DNA of 64,000 nucleotides, from the NCBI GenBank assembly GCA_014695295.1, contig JACJNY010000074.1, positions 1-64,000 of the forward strand, in the 5' to 3' direction. A program made the translations under genes and the position numbers. The stretch is from Microcoleus sp. FACHB-61. Lineage in GTDB: Bacteria > Cyanobacteriota > Cyanobacteriia > Cyanobacteriales > Microcoleaceae. A model generated the notes under the pieces. The model made no database searches and had not been told where the DNA came from. It worked only from the letters and a program-made list of their open reading frames with translations. Shown here in pieces: positions 25,873-34,318 of the stretch (position 1 is the stretch's first letter; each line of letters begins with the position of its first letter).

Positions 25873-26364
25873 TTATTGATTCCCCGCTTGTTGCAGTCGC
25901 AGCAGCTCGGCTTGAATTCGCTGTTTTACTGCCGGATCGGCTTGCTGGAGCAAAGTGATCTGGTTGAAGCGATTAACTGTCAAACCATTGGTTTCGATAA
26001 CTTTTTTTGCTTGTTGGCAATAATTCACAGCGATGCCGCGAACACCTCCAGACAACCTATTAATTTCCTTAGTTTCGTTGCACACTACTCTGGGGACTGA
26101 GCCTCCAGCCATTCCTTTAATTTCGTTATAAGCTTCCACCCGTCTGGGTTCTATTGCCAACACAGCGCGAGCGTAGCTAGTAATTTCCTGGCTGCTAATC
26201 TCTTGAGCTTGGGCTGCTGCTCCGAAAACAAGGCTTGGGGATTGTCCGTACAAACCGGGCGCCCCTCCGAAGGCCAAAGCTGCTGCGGAAATGATGCCTG
26301 CAAACAGCGATTGCCGCAGCATCCGGTTAAATCCAAATTTAGAGGTGTTCAGTGAGGTGTTCAT
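25873..26364 (-). CDS. DUF4168 domain exported protein
   Basis: A 163-residue protein with a long N-terminal export signal (residues about 13-51, ending near AAAQAQE). The rest matches DUF4168: EITSYARAVLAIEPRRVEAYNEIK, then CNE...INRLS and a C-terminal RFNQITLLQQADPAVKQRIQAELLRLQQ helix. These proteins are periplasmic helical proteins of unknown function in cyanobacteria and proteobacteria. It is a single gene, and a 948 bp gap lies upstream. Confidence 0.85.
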   Translation of the reverse strand: MNTSLNTSKFGFNRMLRQSLFAGIISAAALAFGGAPGLYGQSPSLVFGAAAQAQEISSQEITSYARAVLAIEPRRVEAYNEIKGMAGGSVPRVVCNETKEINRLSGGVRGIAVNYCQQAKKVIETNGLTVNRFNQITLLQQADPAVKQRIQAELLRLQQAGNQ

Positions 26365-27312
26365 GGTCGTCGGTAATTGTTGCGTGTAGATAAAAATGAC
26401 ACAGCGCTGGGAGGCTCAATCTTTGAGAATAATGTAGTGGCAAAAAAGTTCCTGCCTTTGGTAACAATCTTAAATTCCAGCAGGATAATTTGGGAGTTGC
26501 TATGGCGATCGACTTTTTAGCAAATTTTCTAATTTTATCACTTGTAACCTTTTTGGGAAGTTGACAAAACAAAAAATTTAGACGGTAATTAAAATTACAG
26601 AGCCTTCCCGAATTGCCTCTACCCATAATTATTATTAAAGCGAAAAATTAAATTATTCTAAAAGTCCTTGACAAAATCCTCGCATTAATACTTCAAATTA
26701 AGGTACGCGCGAGCGAAGCTATCCCGAAGGGAATCGCCTGCGAGTCAAGGTCATAGGATTTGAGATTAAAGAATTAAAGAATTGGGGATGACTTATTCTG
26801 TATGGGTTTGGAGCACGGGCCTACAGTTGCATTCTTTTTTTTAAACTGGTGTCAAAATTAGCAGCAATCGCACTCATCAATTCCCTGGATGATTTAATGT
26901 TAAGCTCAGGGGCATTTGTCGAGCGAGAAAATCCCTCCTGGTTTGGCGGCTGACGCAGCCCGAGCCGGAACCAAAAATCAGGTTTTACTACCCGAAGATA
27001 GAGACAGCAACAGGGAACTAGACATTAAAATCTTGGTATCAAAATGCGCGCTATCTGTTTTCGGCAGTCAACGCGCAGGCCTTCAATTCGAGTTCTGGCT
27101 TCCTCAAGTTTGGGGCTGCGGAAACTTGTCTGGGACTTACCCAGAAACCAGGTTTTTCTACTAAAGAAGATCGTTTCAGCCACCAGAAATAGTAGACAAA
27201 CCCGGAAAGCTGGAATTTTTGTGTCTCACTTTTCTTGTCAGCTCGATCGCACATAGCGATTTTGTGCAAGCATTCTCGCAGCAACTTAACAATTATTAAT
27301 TACCGATTGCCC
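26365..27312. other. Long gap with dispersed-repeat fragments
   Basis: No gene is seen in about 950 bp. It holds a gcgagcgaagctatcccgaa segment near 26708 (its inverted form occurs inside ureF near 24523) and a acccagaaaccaggttttt segment near 27138 that recurs in other gaps. Promoters of the DUF4168 and DoxX genes should lie here, but none is clear. Confidence 0.5.
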
Positions 27313-27738
27313 ATGAAAAGTCAAAAAGAAATTTGGCGAGTTATCCTCGCAGTAGCTCTCAGTATTGTAGGCGTGCTGCACTTTGCAGTACCCGAACCTT
27401 TTATCAGAATTGTGCCGCCCCAGCTTCCTTACCCGGAAGCATTGGTTTATATCAGCGGTTTTTTCGAGATTTTGGGCGCAATTGGATTGTTAGTTCCTCC
27501 TGTCAGCAGGGCGGCGGCGTGGGGATTAATTGCCCTGTTTATTGCCGTGTTTCCAGCTAATATCAATCAAGCCGTCAACAACATTCCGATAGAAGGGATT
27601 CCCCACAACCAATTACTGTATTGGTTGAGGCTGCCTTTTCAAGCTGTCTTCATTGCTTGGGCCTGGGTTTATACCCAACCAGACGAAGGTAAACCGCGGG
27701 CTTCTATAGTTCCAGATAGAACAGAAAACGCCCAATGA
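27313..27738 (+). CDS. DoxX-like membrane protein
   Basis: A protein of 141 residues from the ATG at 27313; the frame continues upstream to 27235, but the shorter start puts the first membrane segment at the N-terminus. Four hydrophobic helices are visible (VILAVALSIVGVLHFAV, YISGFFEILGAIGLLV, AAAWGLIALFIAVFPA, LPFQAVFIAWAWVY), the DoxX/DoxD-like pattern. Function of such proteins is unclear; some relatives interact with redox enzymes. It overlaps the DUF4385 gene by four bases (atga), so the two form an operon. Confidence 0.85.
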   Translation: MKSQKEIWRVILAVALSIVGVLHFAVPEPFIRIVPPQLPYPEALVYISGFFEILGAIGLLVPPVSRAAAWGLIALFIAVFPANINQAVNNIPIEGIPHNQLLYWLRLPFQAVFIAWAWVYTQPDEGKPRASIVPDRTENAQ

Positions 27739-28250
27739 AGCAGTTCGACTACTCTTTGGATTTTAAGAACATCGACTTTCGACAGCACCCGGAACTTTAT
27801 CGGGTAGGGAAAGGAGAACAGGGAGTGCTGTTGGTGGAACCCTACAAAGGAGAAATTCTGCCTTTCTGGAGATTTAAGACTCCTGAAATTGCCAGGGAGT
27901 CCAGCAGCAAAATTTACTCCTTGTTTTTAGAGTATCTCGATCGCGAAGATTTTGTTGGAGCCGACATGGCCCGCAAGTTCTTGCAGATGGGCTACACTCG
28001 ATCGCGTCGCTACGCCAACCACAAAAGCGGCAGAAAATACCAGCAAAACCCTCAAAAGCTGAAGTCTGTTGCTGAGCAAACCGCAGCTCGAAAAGATATT
28101 TTGCCGCTAGAAACAGATCCAGTGAAAGCAGAATCCGCCGCCATTTTTCTTGAAAAATGGATGCTGGCCAAAAGCAACGAGAAATATCTCCAGCTTTTAG
28201 CCAGACACCGGCAGATGTACGAATCTTATTTAGTCAACGCTGAGGATTGA
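27735..28250 (+). CDS. DUF4385 domain protein
   Basis: A 171-residue protein matching DUF4385: it begins with FDYSLDFKNIDFRQHPELYRVGKGEQGVLLVEPYKGEI and contains the conserved RFKTPEIARES and GADMARKFLQMGYTRSRRYANHKSGRKY. The domain is found as a small soluble protein in bacteria and viruses; its function is unknown. It is basic and has no signal. Its start overlaps the DoxX stop. Confidence 0.9.
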   Translation: MKQFDYSLDFKNIDFRQHPELYRVGKGEQGVLLVEPYKGEILPFWRFKTPEIARESSSKIYSLFLEYLDREDFVGADMARKFLQMGYTRSRRYANHKSGRKYQQNPQKLKSVAEQTAARKDILPLETDPVKAESAAIFLEKWMLAKSNEKYLQLLARHRQMYESYLVNAED

Positions 28251-28349
28251 CATACATTTACAAAAACTCAGAACTCACAGTTTAGCGCCAGGCCACACTG
28301 CAGTTGTGCTTGACTATCTGGGCCCAACTTATTTGCGTGGCCCTACTCT

Positions 28350-28817
28350 TTACTCATCTTCTTCTTCCGTTTGCCACTGCCGCCAAATTTCAAAGCCATT
28401 AAAGCCCCTGTATTGCAGGTAATTCAAGACTTTGCCCTTGGTTTTCGGATCTGCTTTTCCCAAAGTATCGATCTTGTATTTCCGCATGACTTTGGATTTT
28501 AATTCGGCCAGTTTTTCTGCTTCGGAGTCCTGATTTTCGGCAATTTCTTCTTCCCAGACTTGCTCGAACAAATCGTTGGTAATTCCTTTTTGCAGGCACT
28601 TGCGCTTGATGGCGGACTTTCCGTATTTGCCTGCAGCAGAGGCGATCGAGTTTGCCACCAAGCGAGTGTCGGACTGATACCCCCGGTCTTGAATTTGCGC
28701 GATCGCCTCCAATATTTCCTCATTGCCAAAACCTTTCTCTTGCCCCTTTTTGCGAAGTTCAGAGGCACTGTAGTCTTTGCGGGACAAGAGAAAATAGAAA
28801 TAGTCAAGACAGCTCAT
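28350..28817 (-). CDS. recX: RecX family regulatory protein
   Basis: A 155-residue protein with the RecX three-helix repeats: YFYFLLSRKDYSASELRKKGQEKGF at the start and a second repeat near IASAAGKYGKSAIKRKCLQKGI, then VWEEE. RecX binds RecA filaments and limits recombinase activity. recA is not adjacent here, unlike in many bacteria. The gene lies upstream of nothing obvious; the AbrB gene is 90 bp away in the same direction. Confidence 0.9.
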   Translation of the reverse strand: MSCLDYFYFLLSRKDYSASELRKKGQEKGFGNEEILEAIAQIQDRGYQSDTRLVANSIASAAGKYGKSAIKRKCLQKGITNDLFEQVWEEEIAENQDSEAEKLAELKSKVMRKYKIDTLGKADPKTKGKVLNYLQYRGFNGFEIWRQWQTEEEDE

Positions 28818-28907
28818 CAGTTAAATCGAAGGGTGGCGCGCAAATACTCGTGTAGCGAATGCCAAATCCAGTCGCCTTGCTATCGGCTGACTGCATCGCG
28901 ATCGCAT

Positions 28908-29318
28908 CTATTCTTCTGTATCCTCCTCTTCATCATCCAATTCCACATCCGGTCTGTCCACATCGATCTGAATTAAGCGAATGTGCTTGTATCCGAGCTT
29001 AATTTCAAACTCGTCTCCCGGCTTTAATCCCATTTCTTGGGTATAATTTGCCCCGATCACGATCGAGCCATTCTTGTGAACGCTAGCTCGATAACTCGCT
29101 TCTCGCCCGCGTCCGTCTGCTTTCGACTTCTCTAGCTCAATGCCCTTAGCAGCTAACACTGCATCGTAAAACTCAGCCAGATTAATCCGGGTTTCTCCAC
29201 TTTTGCTGACCGTGAAGTAGCCGCAAAGCTTTGCAAGTTCTCTGCGTGGCAAATCGCTGCCTTTGATTTTTTGAAGCAGACTTTTTCCTGTTAAGGGTGC
29301 TGTAGCTGTTTCTGCCAT
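28908..29318 (-). CDS. AbrB-family transcriptional regulator (cyAbrB type)
   Basis: A 136-residue protein. The N-terminal half (LTGKSLLQKIKGSDLPRRELAKLCGYF) and the C-terminal ASVHKNGSIVIGANYTQEMGLKPGDEFEIKLGY swapped-hairpin AbrB domain match the cyanobacterial cyAbrB group, in which the DNA-binding domain is C-terminal. These proteins regulate carbon and nitrogen metabolism in other cyanobacteria. The tail is acidic (DDEEEDTEE). Its position near nirBD is not close enough to imply a link. Confidence 0.9.
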   Translation of the reverse strand: MAETATAPLTGKSLLQKIKGSDLPRRELAKLCGYFTVSKSGETRINLAEFYDAVLAAKGIELEKSKADGRGREASYRASVHKNGSIVIGANYTQEMGLKPGDEFEIKLGYKHIRLIQIDVDRPDVELDDEEEDTEE

Positions 29319-30941
29319 TGACCGTACCTCGCTTATTGGACTTTACTTATATCAATTACAACACATTAGATTAACTTTGTTTCACTGTCAATACTAAGAA
29401 TTCTGAATATTTAAGATTCTGGATAAATTTCTGCGGCCTCAAGACCGGGCGTGCAAGTAAGGATGCTCGAAGGGCGATCAATTTGCTGCTCGCGGCCCAA
29501 ATGCTTGCGTAAGCCTCGGAGCGATCGCGCGGGGAATTCTTGTCGTAAATTAAATGCTTTACTTTTTTACAGTAAAGTCTGTTCCCTGCATTCACCAATC
29601 CTCGATCGTGTCTGCGGTCAAGGTAAAAACAAGACAGCCATGAATCGAAATACCTAGAGCGCGGCCGCTGCAAATCTGCCGCCAGCAGTTACCGGTGCGG
29701 GGTTAACTTTTACCTCAACAAGGTGAGGCCGCACTTGTTCTAGATGCCGCTGCCAGCTACTTGCAAAACCAGTTTACAAAAAGAATCCAACTGTAGGCAA
29801 GCTCCAAACCCTTATGGAATAAGTCATTCCCAATTCTTCAATCTAAAATCTAAAATCTAAAATCTAAAAGGGTATAAACCCTGTTTTTCGGGCTGGAAAT
29901 CCCCTCAAAACCCCAAATACCAACAAGCAATCTTCTATTAAGGTGTTCGGCATATAACTTGCACAGAACGCAGCCTGGGGAAGGCAATCCGGCACAAATT
30001 GAAGGAAATTTTACCTGTTCGTTGAACGAGTTTAAGCTAAAACCCGACTCAATGGGCGCGGCAGCAGAAACATCGGGCAGCCACCAGGAGGGGAATAGTT
30101 TCGATCGGGCGAGATTGCTTCGCAACTCTTAACGCTTCGTCGCGAATCAGTAGATTTATCGGGGCAACTCGCGAAAATCTTCCTGCTCCGGCTCCAAGCC
30201 AGAGAATTTGAGGTTCTTCCCACAGGGGAATTGAAAAAGACCGAGTTAAATGCACAACAGCTTAAATGTTTGATGCACTACAAATTATCAGCCGTTCGCG
30301 GCATGGAGTTTTGGTGCAAATGTAGTGGTTTCCACTCGTAGCCGGCAAACTGCCAGACTCTCAAAATTGATTCGCAAGCTGTAGGGTCACGTCAAACTAA
30401 CCGCCGCTTCCACAACTACTTATTGTGAAATATAGCAACCACCCTGACGGTAAGCACGTTATTAATTGTTGCAGCTCTTGCTTTTATTGTCTTCTGCCGA
30501 ATGACGAATGCTCCGGGTGCCGAATCAGCCCGCCCAAAAACGGATACAAGCCACCGACTCCTGTCGTGGAGATCTCAAAATTTTAGAGTCTTGTTCAAGC
30601 TCCCAGATTCATCTGTGCAGTAAATCTAAAATGTCAAATCGTTCGACTGAGCGCTCAGATCCAAGTCTAAAATCTCAAATCGACTGACGAATTCTATATT
30701 AAGCAGTCCCGAACTTACTCTCTCGATGAGAAACCAGGTTTCTTCCTAGATGTGCAGGTTGCTTAGCTTCTGATTTTGGGTAGAAACCAGTTTGATGAGC
30801 GTAAGTCCGAGATTCGATCGAGCACCATACTTTTGATAACTTTTTCAGCGACAGCCGATCGCCAATTGCCCGCAACAACCTCCGCCAGTTTGGAGTCATG
30901 GCAAGCGGGCCCAAATTCAGCACTGGCCGAGGTTGGTGCTT
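29319..30941. other. 1.6 kb gap with repeats, no gene
   Basis: I see no supported gene. It contains aaatcta heptamers (about 29838-29868), a agaaaccaggtttctt palindrome near 30729 and a dispersed repeat at about 30527-30692 that recurs at 60905-61042. Several open frames here lack family features. Confidence 0.6.
30527..30692. repeat. Dispersed repeat, copy A
   Basis: It shares gcccaaaaacggata, actcctgtcgtg, ttcaagctcccagattcatc and aatcgactgacg, in the same order, with the copy at 60905-61042. Both end in heptamer-like aaatcta units. Confidence 0.75.
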
Positions 30942-32642
30942 TTAGTGGCGTTGTTGCAGGTAATTTTGCGACAGGGGAGTCCGTACCGCCGGCAGTAACT
31001 CTTCGGGCTTCGGGTCTCGCTGGTGCGAGTACCGCCACCCAAAAAAGCCAGCACTCAAAGCAAGGGGCAACAAGCAAAGCATCAGGGCCACAGATTTTTT
31101 CACTCCGGGTTTTTTTAACGGTTTCTGAGCCGGTGCTGCGGCGGAAATTGCTTGGATAACCGAAGACTCAGGATTAAGGATAGAGGACGGGGAAGCCGTC
31201 GGTGAGTTCGGTGAATTAGCAGCCTCGGGTCGATCGTTCTGGTGAACCCAATCCCTGCGATCGTTTAATTGGTCAGGAAAATATTCCCAGACTTCGCCGT
31301 CAGAATTGTCTGACTCATGCGATCGATTGGCTGGCATTGGCGGGTATTGGGCGATCGCCGAGAGCGGAGGTGGCGCATTCCATTCTGTACCCGCCAGAGC
31401 CGGCTGCGTTCCCGACGCGATTATTTGCACCAGAGACCCGGATGTCGCGCTTGGGGCTGGGGCGCCGATCAGATAGCCGTCAAAGTCCGGGTGCTGGTAG
31501 AGAATGGGCAAAGCCCAGTATAACTGGTGAGAACCGTAGGCAGAAATTAGCCCGGCTCTAGCTCTACTCAGGCTGAGATCGACTGGATAGCCTTGATTCA
31601 GGTTGCGGTAAAACAGCCGCGTGAGAGTTAGGGCTACATCGTCGGGGATGCTTTCTGCCATTGCTAGCACTGCCGGAATGCCCCGCTTGACTAAAGCTTC
31701 GGTTAAGTTGCGTTCCGGGCTGTCGTCCGCGAGGTCTGAGGGGTCGCCATAGGCGCCGCGGCAGGAGTTGAACACGGCCATCTGAATACCGTTATTAACA
31801 AGCAATCCAGCTAAGTCGTCGCCACTCAAGGTTTCGGTTAAGCCGGTGCGGCTGCTGACTAGGTAGAGTTCGCCACCTCTGGAACCTAAGTTGCTGTGGC
31901 CTGCGTAGTGCAGGACTTGGTAGTCTCCTTGTTCTAGGGCTTGGGTAAGTTGTTCTCGATCGGGCTGTTCGAGAATAGTCAGTTGAATTTCCGGGGAATG
32001 GGGGCTGTTTTTGAGAGGGTTAGCGGTACGGTTTTGGAGTTCTTGTTGCAGGTGGAGCACTTCTCGCTTGAGCTGCAAGCTGTCTCGATCGCTCGGAGAT
32101 GCGATCGCCATTAAAATTTTTAGAGGCCCGCTGCTAGGCAGTATCCGGGTTTGTTTGAACAAACTTGTACCTGGTTGGTAGCGGGAAAACACGACATCGG
32201 TGCCGGTTGCCAAAGGGCGATCGCCCGCGTGCAGAACTTCCCACGGCAGCCGCGGCAAGCGCCGGCCTTTGAGCCCGAGCCGCAGTTGCAGCACTTCTCG
32301 GCGGTGCTGGGCGATGCCTTGAGCGCAAGTCCAGCTATCGCGCAAGTTTCCTTGAAACAGCCCGCTATATAATTGTTGTCCGAGCGCTACTAAATTCGGA
32401 GCTGAGTAGTTTCCCGAACGGGAAATTCCGCGACCCGCCAAACTGGTTCCCTGTACTGCTTTTCCCTGGAGCAAGCCCACCAGCGGGTCGTTCATCAGTT
32501 GAGCAGACAGTGCAAGCCATTCGTCGATCGGCCAGCGGACTTGTTCTTCTGCTAGGGGTACACCGGGTGCAACCCTTTCTGTCCGCACTAGATATTCGTC
32601 GTCCCCAACTGGGGTGACTGAGAGTTGAAATTCCTGGCTCAC
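30942..32642 (-). CDS. CHAT domain protein with C-terminal membrane segment
   Basis: A protein of about 566 residues from the GTG at 32642, preceded by ggaggg; the frame is open to a TTG at 32699. An N-terminal domain (FQLSVTPVGDDEYLVRTE..., about 1-80) precedes the CHAT domain (about 90-400), a caspase-like peptidase fold. The catalytic pair is visible: His in HYAGHSN (about 249) and Cys in NSCRGA (about 291). The C-terminal region is low-complexity and ends with one membrane helix (VALMLCLLPLALSAGFFGW, about 530-550). It could be a membrane-tethered protease; its activator and substrate are unknown. Confidence 0.88.
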   Translation of the reverse strand: MSQEFQLSVTPVGDDEYLVRTERVAPGVPLAEEQVRWPIDEWLALSAQLMNDPLVGLLQGKAVQGTSLAGRGISRSGNYSAPNLVALGQQLYSGLFQGNLRDSWTCAQGIAQHRREVLQLRLGLKGRRLPRLPWEVLHAGDRPLATGTDVVFSRYQPGTSLFKQTRILPSSGPLKILMAIASPSDRDSLQLKREVLHLQQELQNRTANPLKNSPHSPEIQLTILEQPDREQLTQALEQGDYQVLHYAGHSNLGSRGGELYLVSSRTGLTETLSGDDLAGLLVNNGIQMAVFNSCRGAYGDPSDLADDSPERNLTEALVKRGIPAVLAMAESIPDDVALTLTRLFYRNLNQGYPVDLSLSRARAGLISAYGSHQLYWALPILYQHPDFDGYLIGAPAPSATSGSLVQIIASGTQPALAGTEWNAPPPLSAIAQYPPMPANRSHESDNSDGEVWEYFPDQLNDRRDWVHQNDRPEAANSPNSPTASPSSILNPESSVIQAISAAAPAQKPLKKPGVKKSVALMLCLLPLALSAGFFGWRYSHQRDPKPEELLPAVRTPLSQNYLQQRH

Positions 32643-34318
32643 GGATTTAGCGCCCTCCCGCCTTAATTCTGAATTTGCCTGCGTTTTTGCGACTAGCAAT
32701 AGCGATCGGCAAAATAATTTTTACTCTTTCAATCAAAGTTTCTGAATGCGCTTCCCCCGATCGGGCGAGCGCTGGGGTCAAATATATTTGTTCAAACACT
32801 TTGAGGCTATAAAAGTTGTACTTTAATAACAGTTTATTAGTTTTGATTGCCCTGTGGCTCGCTGAAAGCCGAATTTTCTCCAATCTTATTATCTTTAACA
32901 TTTTGCACCTCTACCGCAGACCCCTTTAGATTCGTCGCGAACTTGAGTTTCTCATTGCTGAGTAAAGTTAAGTTGGAGGCACTTTACCAGGCGGATCTCT
33001 AGTTCTTATTAAAATTACTTCGGCTCTCGCCAACCGGTTTCAGGGCAATATCGGAGGCAAAGTTGAGTATTTTTTTTTTCGTGGCGATCTGTCGATCGGC
33101 CCTTACCCCTTATCCTCTACCACGAACCCCCCATCTGAAATCTTGATTTTGTGTCAATTAATTAATTGGTCAGCCCTAGTTCCTCATCCGTAAGCCCTCC
33201 GCCCTCATCCGTAAGACCTCAGTGGCGATCGCTAATCGATAGTTGACCATCGATCATTGCTAATCGATTATTGCTAATTTACCACTTTCATGTTATTGAG
33301 ATTTTTTAAATTCAACTATTTTAATCTAATTAAAGTTAAGCAGGAAAAATAAAGTTAAGGGGCCAAGAATTCTCAAGGATACAACGGCCATCAAATTATT
33401 CCCGTCCTCTCAAGCAAGAATCATTTTTATCGTCTAGAGGACTAAGGCTCATCAAACTGGTTTCTCCGAGAAATATTGGACTTGGCAGCGAAGCCTCTAC
33501 AAAACAACTGGGTTTTTCAGCCCCGCTGTGGGTCATTCCCGCTGAAAATGCCGATCGAGCTTACAACTTTAACGAAAAGTAACTCCTGCGTTGATTCTTG
33601 TTCGTTTCTGATTTTTACAATCTCTCTTGAGATAAATAGATTTTTGCAGCGCAATTTTTTTGTTTAAAAATAAAGGATTTTGCAGTTTGCTCGGCTCGGT
33701 CAAATCGAGACAAAATTATGCGACCGAAAATAAAAACAAATATTTGTCCTGGCGAACTATCTAAATTTCTAATTAATCATCGGGAACTAAAATTCCGAGG
33801 GTGCAGTCGTTTAGTCAAGAAGCTCAAATCCTAAGTCAGGGAAGGATTTGTCAGAGCTGGGAGTGTTACAAAACTTCAATGCACCCAGGCTCAATCGCAA
33901 GAAAAGCAAGGGTAAAATTTGGGGGATAAAGGTTTTGGGGAGTTATTTGGGAGTTGTAAGTTGCGAGTTTAAATTCAGCTAATTAACTGTAGGAATTACG
34001 TAGAAAATCTACAATCAAGCGCACTTCGGCGCAGCTTACTGTAGAAATTACGGAGAAGATATCAAATGCTCGGCGCTTCGGCGCAGCACTTACGGTGTAG
34101 GTGGCGGATCAATTAATTTTGGTGCGCAATAGCAGAAGATAAAACTCGCAACTGAGAAAAAAAACCTTGCAGTTTAAATGGCATCTATAAATAGAAAGGT
34201 GGGGACACGAGCTCATCTAGCAGGCGAAAGTATGAAGTTAGATTGTTTTCTTCTGCAGCCTCCTGTTTGCTGATAAATTGATTCTAAGAAGCTTACCATT
34301 TTTTGGGAAATATCAACG
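32643..34318. other. 1.7 kb gap upstream of the giant RTX gene
   Basis: I see no gene. Near 33170-33290 are short repeats of cctcatccgtaag and taatcgat. At 33988-34093 there is a tandem hairpin element described separately. The region between should contain the promoter of the RTX gene, but I cannot identify it. Confidence 0.55.
33988..34093. repeat. Two-copy hairpin repeat upstream of the RTX gene
   Basis: Two similar units of about 50 bp start with ctgtaggaattacg (33988) and ctgtagaaattacgg (34039). Each ends in a short hairpin: gcgc-acttcg-gcgc and gcgc-ttcg-gcgc, the second a stable UUCG tetraloop. The repeat sits 225 bp before the start codon, so it could be in the 5' leader. Confidence 0.6.

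Noticed and set aside
29371..30255. Several open frames of 60-100 residues in the 1.6 kb gap
   Set aside because: They overlap each other on both strands, contain repeat sequence, and show no family features.
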